The notes: generated by a model not told the origin, from the letters alone. Shown: positions 1-9,065, counted from the stretch's first letter. The stretch is 64,000 bases of DNA from CAZVGZ01 sp964627605 (GCA_964627605.1 CAZVGZ010000004.1:62001-126000); one strand, 5' to 3'. Program-made: numbers and translations.

Positions 1-830
1 AACCCGGCCCAGAAGAGGACGAACGGTACACACTTCCTCCCCCACCACTCTGTGACACTCCTGAGACCCGCCACGAAATGGCGTGCTACAAAGCCAGCGC
101 ACGCTGCTACGATGTTGGAGTAGGCAGAATTCTCGATGCGTTGGATGAGACGGGCCTGACTGAGAACACCCTCGTAATCAACACGACGGATCATGGGCTG
201 GAGTTCCCGAATATGAAGTGCACACTGTTCGACGACGGGATCGGCGTCATGCTCACTATTCGGGGCCCAGGTGGGTTCAACGGCGGTAGGGTATACGATG
301 GACTGACAAGCCAGATCGACATTTTCCCAACAGTATGCGAACTGCTCGGTATTGATCGCCCAAAGTGGCTGGAAGGCAGGTCGTTTATGCCAGCTATCCG
401 AAACGACGTAGACCAGGTAAACGAGGAGATATTCGCGGAGGTGTCATACCACGCCTCATACGAGCCCCAGCGCACCGTGCGCACCGACAGATGGAAATAC
501 ATCAGGCGGTACGGCGATTGGAACACATCAGTGCTCCCCAACTGCGGTGACAGCGTAAGCAAGGACCTATGGATCGAGAATGGTTGGGCGGATCGGTCGG
601 TAGACAGCGAGCAGCTTTACGACCTGGTGTTCGACCCGTTCGAAGCGAACAACGTCGCAGGAAGTTCAGAACTAAACGACGTCTTATCCGATATGCGCCA
701 ACGCCTCGACAACTGGATGAAACGGACAGACGACCCGCTACAGACAGGCTACATAGCGGCACCGTCAGGATCAAAGATCAACCGATCCGACGATGTGTCA
801 CCTCAAGATGAACCCTACATCGTGGAGTGA
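1..830 (+). CDS. Sulfatase, C-terminal part (5' end outside window)
   Basis: The reading frame is open from base 3, so the gene begins upstream and lacks its N-terminal CxPSR-type active-site region here. The visible part has the alkaline-phosphatase-fold metal site TTDHG (about 40 residues after the first visible Met), then a family-typical run with FPTVCELLGI, a DRWKYIRRY segment and a C-terminal DLVFDPFE motif. Family members hydrolyse sulfate esters, usually on polysaccharides, and need a formylglycine made from the missing Cys. Whether that Cys is present cannot be judged from this window. It fits the sugar-catabolic neighbourhood (heparinase-like, sialidase-like, sugar isomerases). Ends in TGA. 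Confidence 0.9.
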   Translation, partial: PGPEEDERYTLPPPPLCDTPETRHEMACYKASARCYDVGVGRILDALDETGLTENTLVINTTDHGLEFPNMKCTLFDDGIGVMLTIRGPGGFNGGRVYDGLTSQIDIFPTVCELLGIDRPKWLEGRSFMPAIRNDVDQVNEEIFAEVSYHASYEPQRTVRTDRWKYIRRYGDWNTSVLPNCGDSVSKDLWIENGWADRSVDSEQLYDLVFDPFEANNVAGSSELNDVLSDMRQRLDNWMKRTDDPLQTGYIAAPSGSKINRSDDVSPQDEPYIVE

Positions 831-1200
831 TCTTCGGCACGCAATTGGCACTCCAGACGCGCTCTCAAAACGACTGTTCGGCAGACATTATATCTACGTC
901 ATGCGGAAGCGCTGCCCGTTCGCCGCCAGTTTACTGCTGCGACGCTAAATTTTTGTCGTCCGAGTGACAGTCCGGTTGAGCACCGGCGCACCAGAATACG
1001 CCCGACCCAGTTTTCCACCGGAGCGCTGGTTGTGTCGCCGCCCAGGTGGCAACGGTGCGTCACACCCCCCGACGATAGGTATTCAAGCATGAATTTGGGT
1101 ATAGCGCTTCACCATCCCAACAAATATTGGTTTCCACCGCTGCCCAGCATATCTTCATGTCGACAGATCGGCAACTCGGTTCCAGGGATGGAGGTGGCAA

Positions 1201-1368
1201 GTGGCGAATCGCCTGTCCAAAACATCCCCCAGCTTTAGCCCGGCTGACACGAAACAGTCCCGACAGCTGCTCGGAGCCCTACTCATAGTAGATTTTTTCA
1301 GTGCTGGGGCATTTCTAGCCGGTGCACGTCTTCTTGTATTCTCCGAAAAATCAGGATCATATTGGTGA
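1201..1368 (+). CDS. Possible small single-pass membrane protein (55 aa)
   Basis: A GTG codon at 1201 follows a GGAGG about six bases upstream (near 1190-1194), a strong Shine-Dalgarno match in otherwise empty DNA. The 55-residue product has a polar N-terminus of about 22 residues, then a hydrophobic segment (residues ~24-48, containing LLGALLIVDFF) and a short basic/polar tail ending in SYW. A second hydrophobic stretch (IVSIIAALGPMAA) starts immediately after in another frame, from 1362, so this could also be the first part of a frameshifted two-helix protein. I do not recognise a family. Given how many decayed genes lie nearby, a remnant is as likely as a real small protein. Confidence 0.3.
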   Translation: MANRLSKTSPSFSPADTKQSRQLLGALLIVDFFSAGAFLAGARLLVFSEKSGSYW

Positions 1369-1462
1369 TCGTGTCTATCATCGCGGCTTTAGGACCGATG
1401 GCGGCACGAATACAACACAGTGCGTCCGCACAGTTCACTGGGCTATCGACCGCCAGCACCAG

Positions 1463-1504
1463 AGGCAATCGCCCGGCACTGGAGGCAATCGCCTGGGGGG
1501 GGGG
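1463..1504. repeat. Imperfect 20-nt tandem duplication ending in a G10 tract
   Basis: AGGCAATCGCC occurs at 1463-1473 and again at 1483-1493, exactly 20 bases apart. The second copy runs into ten consecutive G (1495-1504). This is a short slippage-prone repeat in non-coding DNA with no visible function. The exact G count should be treated with caution because homopolymers are error-prone in assemblies. Confidence 0.7.
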
Positions 1505-1825
1505 CTCCCTCCAAGACCATACACTCACGATCATCAAATACTAACTTTCAAAGTGGACCGACTATATGGGTCAGGGCAGTACACTGAGGGTACAACCGCG
1601 TTCTACTACCACAGGTATTGGCTCACACCAATTGGTCTACAGCGGCCTACTGGAGTGGCTCAGCAGAAAGGGAATTGGGGGAATAGCGGGTGGCTGGAAC
1701 CGTGTTCGGCAATACCGATTAAAAGAGGAAATCGCCGCGAAGTGTACCCTGAGTGTACCATTTCAGAGCAAAACGCGCAGATCGAGGGTGGCAATTTCGG
1801 ACCTAAATTCTTGTAGATAAAGAAG

Positions 1826-1899
1826 TACTCCCGCCAGGAATCGAACCTGGAACCAACTGATTAAGAGTCAGCTGCTCTGCCTGGTTGAGCTACGGGAGC
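1826..1899 (-). tRNA. tRNA-Lys (CTT anticodon)
   Basis: Read on the minus strand, the 74-nt sequence folds as a standard cloverleaf. A 7-bp acceptor stem (GCTCCCG with CGGGAGT, first pair G-U) is followed by a D-arm GCTC/GAGC, an anticodon stem-loop with loop CTCTTAA giving anticodon CTT, a short variable loop and a T-arm CCAGG/CCTGG with loop TTCGATT. The discriminator base is A and the 3' CCA is not encoded. It reads lysine codon AAG. It stands alone, with no integrase or attachment-site duplicate seen beside it. Confidence 0.97.
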
Positions 1900-2559
1900 A
1901 GAAGCGACCCAATAAATCTCCGTCCAAACGCCGAACAGGTCAAGCTTTGAAATCTCGCCCCGTCGTCCCTATCGCCAGTGATGTCCGCTGACGTAAGGGG
2001 CTGCCGCCCTGCTTGCGCCCGCCCCTTATTCGACCGAGATTTGAACGGGACAGCGTCTTGTCACTTCAGGGGATATCTCGTTGGCACCATTGTGTATTCG
2101 CTGTCCAGCGGCTCCATCATATTCGGGACCGGGCATCAAAGCCAGCATGGTGGACCGAAATTACCTGCAGAACGTTCGCGCGGGCGAATTAGAAGGAGCG
2201 GAGGTGCTAGTTGAACCCGACGAGGTGTTGTTCGCCGTTGAGCTATCGGAGAGATTAGTAGTGAATTTGCACGGACGGCTCTTCCCTAAATGCGACGAAA
2301 TCTAGCGCGTTACCTTCTGCTGTACGTTGCAGCGGTACCAACCCCGGGTCTTTGCCACTGCGACGCTGCCTCTTCCCTCATCTTCACAAAATAGTCATCT
2401 TTGTCAGGCGTAGTGGCGATTCGGTGCTGAAGCGCGGCGATGGTGCGCCTCAAGATAGCTTTTTCGCGGCCAACTCGTTGGTCCACTAGGTTGATGAGAC
2501 GGCGGTGGAGCACGACAAAAGACACGAACTGCTTGTAGAATTGTTGGGACATTCTTTCT
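1900..2559. other. Gene-poor stretch; one protein-like 52-codon frame at 2147-2305 (+)
   Basis: Between tRNA-Lys and the glycosylase remnant. An ATG at 2147 opens 52 codons whose product (containing GAEVLVEPDEVLF and LVVNLHGRLF) looks protein-like, but it has no ribosome-binding site and ends in TAG at 2303-2305. I do not recognise it; it may be a fragment of a lost gene. Elsewhere in the stretch all plus frames contain many stops, and the long minus-strand frame is antisense to the glycosylase. Confidence 0.35.
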
Positions 2560-3089
2560 ATGGCCTCTGATACGTCTTTGGAATAGATCGCAGAGCGTGT
2601 GCGAGAGTGCAAAAATGCGATCTGCATAAAACTCGGACGCACGCCCTGCCTGGTGAAAGCCCGGCGGATGCGGTCGTCTGTTTTGTTGGCGAAGCTCCTG
2701 GTCGCCACGAGGATGAGCAGGGCGTTCCGTTCATCGGAGCGGTAGGAAAGCAATTGGACGGGATGCTTGAGGTGGCGGCTCTGTCTAGGGATCCGGTGTT
2801 TATTACCGCAGCGGTTAAATGCAGGCCTCCCAAAAATCGCGATCTCAAAGTCGTTGAGATCAGCGCTTGCGACGAGCACCTTTTTGCACAGCTAGACCTT
2901 CTCCAGCCCAGGCTTGTCGTGTGTCTCGGGCGTATCGCTCTTCGTACTGTGTTGGGTCGTATTGAGCTAAGCGATGTACGGCGCAGATGGGTTGAAAAGG
3001 ACGGGCGGCTGGTCACCGCGACATATCATACAGCCGCAGTGTTCTACAATAGGTCGCTCGCTGAGACGATTGCCGAGGATATGGCCTAG
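2560..3089 (+). pseudogene. Uracil-DNA glycosylase (family 4/5 type), decayed
   Basis: From ATG 2560 the product starts like a family-4 uracil-DNA glycosylase (MASDTSLE), then meets an in-frame TAG at 2584-2586 and continues IAERVREC. The run of five A at 2611-2615 would need one more A to join this CxxC half-site to CDLHKTRTHALPGE in the next frame, which then runs on unbroken. That downstream part holds the glycosylase motif 1 (GEAPGR-EDEQG-PFIGA-GK) and a late motif TYHTAAVFYN where the family has HPAA. So the gene carries one nonsense codon, one 1-base deletion and a Pro-to-Thr change beside the late-motif His. The intact enzyme removes uracil from DNA and holds a 4Fe-4S cluster. A short protein from GTG 2607 would lack the cluster Cys pair. 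Sequencing error could explain the A-run but not the TAG. Confidence 0.8.
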
Positions 3090-3197
3090 CTCGGCAAAGC
3101 CGTCGGGCAATTTGGTGAGTCCGCCGAACGTTGACGCGACATCGGCGCATCGTCAGATTGTGGCTTTCTGACGAACCCCCAACTCTTACGACGATAG

Positions 3198-4427
3198 ATG
3201 GACCGAACGATGCCCAACCTGAACGACATGGACGTAGCCGAACTAGCCCGAAGTTGGATCGCAGTTCCCAGCCACAGCGCGATCAGCAATCGCCCACTGG
3301 TCGAACAGATGGATCGGGACCTGACAGCGATGGGGTTTGAGGTGCAGACCTATCTTTTGAGGGGCAACGACCCCGACGATCCCGAAAAACTGAACCTGAT
3401 CGCCACGTTGGGATCAGGACCAAGGCGTGTGGTGCTTTCAGGTCATTCAGACACCGTGCCGGTTGGCGACGAATCGTTGTGGACCAGAGACCCGATGGGC
3501 GAAATCGCCGACGGGACGCTCTTTGGCTGCGGCAGTGTAGACATCAAAGGACCCACCGCGTGTGCTGTGATGGCGGCAGTTAACGCACATCGAGCAGGGA
3601 AACTTGGTGATATAGAGGCGGTAATCGCAGTCAGCGCCGACGAAGAGGTTGGGCACATCGGCGTCAAGCAGTTCGGCGACCAGTATCCCTTCGAAAACGT
3701 GGTCGGTGTTGTCGTAGTCGAACCGACATCAATGTCTGCGATCAACGCGCACAAAGGTGGCACGCGGATTGAGGTACACGTTCATGGCAAGAACTGCCAT
3801 TCGAGCCAACCCTGGGAAGGGGTAAACGCGATTGAACAGGCTCACCGCTTTATTGGTGAGTTTGAAGCTGTTTGCGCTGAGTGGAACCAGAGGCGACACC
3901 CGGCTTTTGGATCGAACGAGGGGCCAACTGCTCCCATCACCGGGATAGTCGGATTCCAAGCGGTGAATGTCATACCAGATCGCTGCACGATCACAATCGG
4001 TGCCCGTCCGCTCTGCCGAGAAGATCGCGAAGACCTGCTACAACGACTCGACCGGTTGATCGGCGATTTGAGCGATGAGGATTCCGCTCTATCAGCGGAC
4101 AGAAGGTTCAGCGCCGATGTGGTCGCAGGGAGCGACGCCTCAGCGATGGCGACGTCAGCCGACAATCCTTGGTACACGCTCGTCCGCACTATCAGAGGCC
4201 AACAGCACCCGCAGTTCGTGCGCTTCGGTACCGACGGTGGCGAGTTCTCCGAGATGGGTCTGCCTTCTGTTGTTTGCGGCCCTGGAGACATTTCTCAGGC
4301 TCATCAGCCTAACGAGCATATCGACCTCAATGCTCTTTACGAAGGCACAGAGCAGCTCCGTGATATTCTTATCGCCGCTGCCGAGGCCAGCAGTTTATCC
4401 CTCCCTGCGGTGGATGGGAAAAAATAA
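3198..4427 (+). CDS. M20 family metallopeptidase (ArgE/DapE-like deacylase)
   Basis: A 409-residue zinc hydrolase of the M20/ArgE-DapE class, which cleaves N-acyl or peptide bonds of small substrates such as acetylornithine or succinyl-diaminopimelate. Visible motifs are SGHSDTVP (His83 and catalytic Asp85), VDIKGP (metal-bridging Asp115), the general base pair in SADEEVGH (Glu149/150), VVVEPTSM and a C-terminal HQPNEH for the last metal ligand. The dimerisation (lid) domain lies at about 185-300. ATG 3198 is used here; ATG 3210 is an alternative and neither has a strong ribosome-binding site. No arginine or lysine genes adjoin it, so the substrate is open. Confidence 0.88.
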   Translation: MDRTMPNLNDMDVAELARSWIAVPSHSAISNRPLVEQMDRDLTAMGFEVQTYLLRGNDPDDPEKLNLIATLGSGPRRVVLSGHSDTVPVGDESLWTRDPMGEIADGTLFGCGSVDIKGPTACAVMAAVNAHRAGKLGDIEAVIAVSADEEVGHIGVKQFGDQYPFENVVGVVVVEPTSMSAINAHKGGTRIEVHVHGKNCHSSQPWEGVNAIEQAHRFIGEFEAVCAEWNQRRHPAFGSNEGPTAPITGIVGFQAVNVIPDRCTITIGARPLCREDREDLLQRLDRLIGDLSDEDSALSADRRFSADVVAGSDASAMATSADNPWYTLVRTIRGQQHPQFVRFGTDGGEFSEMGLPSVVCGPGDISQAHQPNEHIDLNALYEGTEQLRDILIAAAEASSLSLPAVDGKK

Positions 4428-4746
4428 AGTCGTGGTGAATATCGACCTCAAAAAACATGGGTAACACGCAGCAATTATGGGGCGTTGTGACCTGCCCCCT
4501 TGCCGGATTGTGTAGCCCCATGTATATTGCTGGTGCATGTCGATCGGGAAGCAGTGTGTTCAGTCGGCGTGTGCGCGGCCATCTGACGATGCGTAACTTC
4601 GTCTCTGACTAAGAGTTTGGAAGGCCTCTAACTATAAGGTCCGCCGCGCTAATAGGAGTGTGTGGGCGCTGGCCCACTTCTTTTACACAGGTCACCTTCA
4701 CTTTAGAAGGGGTGAGACGGCCTAGTGCAAACATCAGGAGTGTGAA
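4428..4746. other. Intergenic leader with a small hairpin before the M23 peptidase
   Basis: 319 bases with no open frame worth calling. They hold a perfect 6-bp hairpin at 4662-4677 (GTGGGC, loop GCTG, GCCCAC) followed by a T-rich stretch (TTCTTTTA), which could be a weak terminator or an attenuator. The ribosome-binding site CAGGAG lies just before ATG 4747. I considered a small RNA between 4510 and 4680 but found no known consensus. Confidence 0.45.
4662..4685 (+). terminator. Weak rho-independent terminator or attenuator hairpin
   Basis: A 6-bp GC-rich stem with a 4-base loop, directly followed by TTCTTTT. It lies 235 bases after the M20 peptidase stop and 60 bases before the M23 start, so it could end a leader or small transcript rather than the peptidase mRNA. 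The T-tract is imperfect and the stem short. Confidence 0.3.
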
Positions 4747-5664
4747 ATGTTTCGGCGGATGACGTTTTTGGTCATACCGCACGCCTCAATCGGGTCTCGG
4801 GGGTTTTCGGTGTCCGAGAAGTACGTACGGTTGGGGATGTGGGTGCTTGCCGCTTTTGTAGCGATATCGGCCTACTATACAGTTGGCTACAATGTCCGTG
4901 CCCATCGCGAGGCTGCGATTGTGGCGTTGACCAATGACCAAGTACGTATGGAAGCGCAGTTGCGCAGACTCTCAGAAGACATAACTGCCGCCAGGCGGCG
5001 GATGATGTCGCTGGCTAGCGACGACGAGCTACTCAGGATCGCAGCAGACATGCCGCAGGTTGATGCCGATGTCCGTAGGGCTGGTGTTGGTGGCAGCCAC
5101 GGCAGTTTCCCCATTGACGGTGTCAGGTTGGAGGGTCGGCTCATTCGCCGCGCCAACTACGTCCAAAGTCAGCTTGGTCAGCTAATCCGTGAGTCGGAGT
5201 TTCAAGACCAGAGCCTGACCGACGTTCATAGCCGACTCGACCGAACGCAGGACCTACTAAAACATCGCCCATCCAGCCTTCCGGTTTCGTTGGCACTGGC
5301 ATACATATCTTCAGGCTACGGCTACCGCCGCGACCCGTTCACCGGGCGGCGTCGCCTCCACGAAGGAATCGACATCGCAGGCCCAAGGGGCACTCCGGTA
5401 TACGCTACAGCCGACGGTGTTGTTAGGTCAGCGGGCTATGTCAGCGGGCTAGGGCATCGGGTCGCAATTCAGCACAAAGGTGGCTACCGCACTGTCTACG
5501 GCCATCTGAACCGGGTGATGGTAAAACGAGGACAGGCTGTCTCTCGCCACGAACAGATCGGTGAGATTGGCAGCAGTGGTCGCTCTACCGCGCCACACCT
5601 CCACTACGCTGTGACCAAAGACCGGCGCCCCCACAACCCCTGGCACTACCTGCCTCTTGAGTAG
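4747..5664 (+). CDS. M23 family peptidase (LytM/NlpD-like, membrane-anchored)
   Basis: 305 residues. An N-terminal membrane anchor (about 29-47, with WVLAAFVAISAYYTV) is followed by a charged helical, coiled-coil-like region (about 55-110) and a C-terminal LytM/peptidase M23 domain (about 185-300). Zinc-site residues are present: HEGID gives His205 and Asp209, YGHLN gives His253, and HLHY gives His284/His286. Such proteins cut or regulate peptidoglycan cross-links in the periplasm. All ligands are intact, so it is probably active. A CAGGAG ribosome-binding site precedes ATG 4747. It ends at TAG and converges on the next gene across a strong shared terminator. Confidence 0.93.
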   Translation: MFRRMTFLVIPHASIGSRGFSVSEKYVRLGMWVLAAFVAISAYYTVGYNVRAHREAAIVALTNDQVRMEAQLRRLSEDITAARRRMMSLASDDELLRIAADMPQVDADVRRAGVGGSHGSFPIDGVRLEGRLIRRANYVQSQLGQLIRESEFQDQSLTDVHSRLDRTQDLLKHRPSSLPVSLALAYISSGYGYRRDPFTGRRRLHEGIDIAGPRGTPVYATADGVVRSAGYVSGLGHRVAIQHKGGYRTVYGHLNRVMVKRGQAVSRHEQIGEIGSSGRSTAPHLHYAVTKDRRPHNPWHYLPLE

Positions 5665-5780
5665 TGGCCCCTAAGCCACCGACGAACCCCGTTCATGATA
5701 ACGCAACGTTAGTGTTGGGCAATGATTATGCCCATGTGCGTGGTTAAGCCGCTTTCTGTCTCAACGCTATAGACAAAAAA

Positions 5781-5816
5781 CAGACGCCCGCACACATGAT
5801 CGTGTGCGGGCGTCTG
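5781..5816. terminator. Strong bidirectional rho-independent terminator
   Basis: A perfect 15-bp stem (5781-5795 with 5802-5816) closes a 6-base loop ATGATC. On its left side lies an A-run (5775-5780), which is a U-tract for transcripts coming from the minus-strand isomerase. On the right side a weaker T-rich tail (TTCATCTGTTC) serves the plus-strand M23 gene. The position between two converging genes supports termination of both. Confidence 0.9.
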
Positions 5817-5865
5817 TTCATCTGTTCTCTATCGGGCTCAGTGCATCATCAACCCATATCGAATG

Positions 5866-6630
5866 CTACGGTTGATAGGCCTGCCACAGAGCGCGGTAGT
5901 AGCCCATAAACCGCTCAGGTTCAGGACTTTCAGGCACTTCAGCCAGCGTGAACCCATCATATCCGCTCTCATCCAACATTTTGAAAAGTCCTTTCCAGGG
6001 GTATCCATCGTTGGACAGGTTGGTGATGTGCACCAGTCCAATTCGAGTGGCCATCTTTTCAAAAAACGGCACTATGCTGCCATCCACGATGTCGTTCATG
6101 TTGGAGTTCCAGCACACTTTGACGTTGGGGTGATCTGCGGTCTCCATGATTGAGGAGTAAGGGCCGGGATCGCTTGTAGTCCCGCCGTGCACCTCCAACC
6201 GAATCTCAATACCGAAATCCTCGGCGAACGCGCCGCATTCGTTTAGAGCTGTGCCAATCTGCGAGAGTGTCTGCTCTAAAGGTACCCCAGCTTCGATCTG
6301 AACACCGTTAGGCCGAACCTTGACGCCGGTGGCCCCGACGTCGTGCGCCAGCACGACATAGGCTTTCGTGCCGTCGATGTTCCGCTTAACTTCATTTGGG
6401 TCGGTTGCGTGATACTCAAACGCGCTGCCCAACCCGACCAGGGTGACATCGCTATCGGCAAACTGAGACTTGACTTTGGCACGCTCAGCCGCCGTGAGCG
6501 CATCTTCGACGTTGTGAGCGTGAGTGGTCCTGAGTTCCACTCCTTCAAAACCTGTTTCTTGGCAGATACCGATCATGGTCTCAATGTCCCACTCGCGCCC
6601 CAGGTTGTAGGTGACGAGTCCCAGATGCAT
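5866..6630 (-). CDS. Sugar phosphate isomerase/epimerase (xylose isomerase-like TIM barrel)
   Basis: 254 residues of the AP-endonuclease-2/xylose-isomerase-like TIM-barrel family. The start MHLGLVTYNLG is typical, followed by GFEGVELRTTHAHNV, an EVHGG strand (metal-binding Glu/His), VCWNSN and a C-terminal DGFTLAEVPES. Members interconvert or cleave small sugars and related keto-acids with a divalent metal. The start ATG 6630 follows AGGAG. A distant relative lies at 27058-27918. Substrate cannot be told from sequence; the neighbours (GH43-like, sulfatase) suggest a sugar pathway. Confidence 0.88.
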   Translation of the reverse strand: MHLGLVTYNLGREWDIETMIGICQETGFEGVELRTTHAHNVEDALTAAERAKVKSQFADSDVTLVGLGSAFEYHATDPNEVKRNIDGTKAYVVLAHDVGATGVKVRPNGVQIEAGVPLEQTLSQIGTALNECGAFAEDFGIEIRLEVHGGTTSDPGPYSSIMETADHPNVKVCWNSNMNDIVDGSIVPFFEKMATRIGLVHITNLSNDGYPWKGLFKMLDESGYDGFTLAEVPESPEPERFMGYYRALWQAYQP

Positions 6631-6764
6631 GTTAGCTCCTTGATCGAACAGTCATTGTGGGTTAAAAACCAGCGGCCCTATGTCAGCACTAGGCCGCACA
6701 AGAGTTCAAAGCTAGGGGAAATCGGCACCCGAACACAGGTGTGCACGGTTGGGATTGCTATATA

Positions 6765-7727
6765 ATGGAGCGCTACGACCTCTTTTTTCAGAGCCACACC
6801 GATCTCAAGGTGGTGCATGACGGCAGCTACATCAAAGATCACACCCTTGTTGAACATGACGGGGTGTGGCACCTGTTCGCCACCACCGGAGCGTTGGGCA
6901 CTGACGAGAGATACGACGGGCAGGAGGAGCATCTGTGCCACGGGGTCAGCGAGAATCTGGCTGAGTGGAAATTCCTAGATCCGATACTCGCTCCAGGTGC
7001 CCGTGGCGATTTCGACTCCTACAAAGTGAGGTCTCCAGGCGCAGTGGTGGAGAATGGCTGCATCTGGCTATTCTACACCGGGGTGCGCCGCGCAAAAATG
7101 TCAGGCACTGTGCGGATCGGTTTGGCGATGTCGCCAGACGGCGATCAATGGCGCAAATGGCCCTCCAACCCGGTGGTCCGAAGCCGAGATTCGCGCAACA
7201 TGTGGGACCCGCATGTCGTGTGGGACCCAACCCGTAAAGCGTGGATCATGTACTACACTTCCCGAGCAGCCAAGATCGACTATGTCGGTGTTGCAACATC
7301 GGACAACCTTTCCGACTGGACGGACCACGGTACATGCTTGGAGTTCCCCCAGGAAACCGTGACCAGCTACTGCGCCACAGAATCACCGTGTGTCGTATAC
7401 AACCCCATGAGGGATCAGTTTGTCATGTTCCTCAACCACGGGACATTCGAATCGAATAACGCGGTTCGGGGATGGGGCAGAATGCGCCGATACACCAATC
7501 ACGACGGATTGGAGTGGGCAGCCGGGCGAAGCAGGGGATCCTATCACCCCAAACCGATGCCACGTCCTGCGCTCAGACCGAGGCATATAGGCTATGCTGG
7601 TCAGGTGATCTGTGTCGAAAACCGATGGTTCCGCACAGGGATCGTAGGGGGGCGCGGCTACTCCCACTTGCGGTTTTTCGGGTTTGAGTGGCTGGACGAT
7701 GGGCGACCGAAAATACTGGTGGACTAG
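6765..7727 (+). CDS. Glycoside hydrolase family 43/32-like five-bladed propeller protein
   Basis: The 320-residue product has the blade pattern of the GH32/43/62/68/117 superfamily: an acidic residue early in a strand (YIKDHTLVEHDGVWHLFATTG), a repeat at SPGAV-GCIWLFYTGV, a central MWDPHVVW and a later ATESPCVVYN. These enzymes hydrolyse furanosidic or pyranosidic sugar links with acidic residues at the centre of the propeller. No signal peptide is seen, so it is probably cytoplasmic. ATG 6765 is chosen because the protein aligns well from MERYDLFFQS; an upstream GTG at 6741 is possible. A TATAAT-like hexamer overlaps the ATG and may be chance. Confidence 0.8.
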   Translation: MERYDLFFQSHTDLKVVHDGSYIKDHTLVEHDGVWHLFATTGALGTDERYDGQEEHLCHGVSENLAEWKFLDPILAPGARGDFDSYKVRSPGAVVENGCIWLFYTGVRRAKMSGTVRIGLAMSPDGDQWRKWPSNPVVRSRDSRNMWDPHVVWDPTRKAWIMYYTSRAAKIDYVGVATSDNLSDWTDHGTCLEFPQETVTSYCATESPCVVYNPMRDQFVMFLNHGTFESNNAVRGWGRMRRYTNHDGLEWAAGRSRGSYHPKPMPRPALRPRHIGYAGQVICVENRWFRTGIVGGRGYSHLRFFGFEWLDDGRPKILVD

Positions 7728-7849
7728 ATCCACATTTCAATACGACTGCCGTCGCGTCCATAATGCATGTCAACCGAATCGACGTTAGTGCCAATCCACA
7801 GAACCCTCTATAGGCGATAAAGGTAACAATACAGCCCCAGACATTCTTG

Positions 7850-8950
7850 ATGGAATCGTGGCTAGAGGACCACCGGCTCACCACCGCTGGGAATCTCGGG
7901 GAGAGCGGCGTCGCCGACCTTGCAGTGGGTGAGCTACTTGAGCTTGTCGGTGAAAATGAAAGCATCCTGGGCGACGTCTGGTTGGCCGACGAGGACACGC
8001 GAGGATAGGAGCGGCTTCGTCAGGCGATAGCATTGACGTACTCAAACGTAAGCCCCGATCAGGTCCAGGTTGTCACAGACACCAGCGAGAGGCTGTTTAT
8101 TCTCTTCAACCTGCTGGTGAACCCCGGAGACGGTGTGGTTGTGCCGTTTCCAGCGTTCCAGACGCTGTACCAGGTTCTCAAGGACATCGGTGCGAATATC
8201 CGATTGGTGAGGCCTCAGTGGGAAGACAGATTTCAGCTTCGGCCCGACGCGGTGTAAGCTGCGCTTGACGACAGTATCAGGCTGATGATAGTTATCAACA
8301 CACCCCACAACCCTACAGGCGCGGTATTTGATCCATTGGCGCTCAAAGAGATAGTGGACATGGCGCACGAGCGGGTAGTGACCGTGCTTGCAGACGAGCA
8401 CTACTGTTTCTTGCCGCTGGATGGTGACTACATCCTTCCATTCCTGAGGAATTTGGATGATCGGGTCGTCGCCACAGGGTCGATAATAAAATGTTTCGGC
8501 ACGATGGGTTTGAGGGTGGGTTGGGTGATCGGAGAGCCGGACCTGCTAGTCAAAGTCAGAGATTGGCGCAACTATCTTTCACACACACTTTCCGAGGTGA
8601 GCTCTCTCTTGGCTACTCTAATCCTGGAGCGGCAGGGCCCGCTGCTCGAAAGAAGCAGGCGGGTCGTGGAGACCAACCTCTCCCATCTAAAGGAGTGGAT
8701 GCCAAGGCAGATGGGCCTTATGGATTGGATTGAACCCAAAGGTGGCGTTGTCAGTTTTCCACGATTTGATCTTGACATGACTTCGGATGAGCTGTGTCAA
8801 CGGCTAATAAGGGAGGCCGACGTATTCTGTCTTCCTGCGAGCAGTTTTGAGATGGAAGGCCACGTTCGTCTGGGGTTTGGTATGGAGAACAACGTGTTCA
8901 TTCCAGCGCTTGAACGGTTAGGAGATTGGCTCTCTTCGTTCCGATCGTAA
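7850..8950 (+). pseudogene. PLP-dependent aminotransferase class I/II with two nonsense codons
   Basis: One frame carries a complete fold-type I aminotransferase but contains TAG at 8006-8008 (between DEDTRG and ERLRQAI) and TAA at 8255-8257 (between LRPDAV and AALDDSIR). No frameshift is needed. The parts between are fully conserved-looking: an N-terminal NLGESGV segment, the substrate/PLP motif NTPHNPTG, the lysine motif SIIKCFG followed by LRVGW, and the carboxylate-binding Arg in HVRLGFG. The intact enzyme would transfer an amino group using pyridoxal phosphate. The longest uninterrupted piece (8285-8950) could not make a working enzyme alone. Since everything else is preserved, the loss must be recent, or the stops are read through, or the assembly is wrong at two bases. 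Confidence 0.85.
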
Positions 8951-9065
8951 ACGCTATCTGCAAAGAAACACGCGTTGTTCCTATACTTTGGCGCTGACAC
9001 TGGCACTCGGTGGGCGTAGATTAGTAGAATAACCAACCTCAGTCATGCGTCGTTTGGAGCCTATA

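Larger units (their letters stand above)
831..1825. other. Gene-poor stretch with one possible small membrane ORF and a G-tract
   Basis: About 1 kb between the sulfatase and tRNA-Lys. Long open frames occur on both strands from about 1298 to 1820, but they overlap each other and show no domain-like composition. The only parts I would pick out are a small ORF with a good ribosome-binding site at 1201 and a short repeat with a run of ten G at 1463-1504. No hairpin terminator was recognised after the sulfatase. Confidence 0.5.

Noticed and set aside
1322..1816. A 164-codon plus-strand gene
   Set aside because: It overlaps other open frames, crosses the G10 tract and repeat, has no ribosome-binding site and no domain-like composition.
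1826..1899. tRNA-Lys as an integration site for a mobile element
   Set aside because: No integrase lies next to it and no repeat of its 3' end was found nearby; the Xer gene at 57.7 kb is a housekeeping type beside topA.
4510..4680. A small RNA such as SRP RNA before the M23 gene
   Set aside because: A GGGAAGCAG stretch recalls the SRP apical loop, but the rest of the consensus and the long pairing stem are missing.
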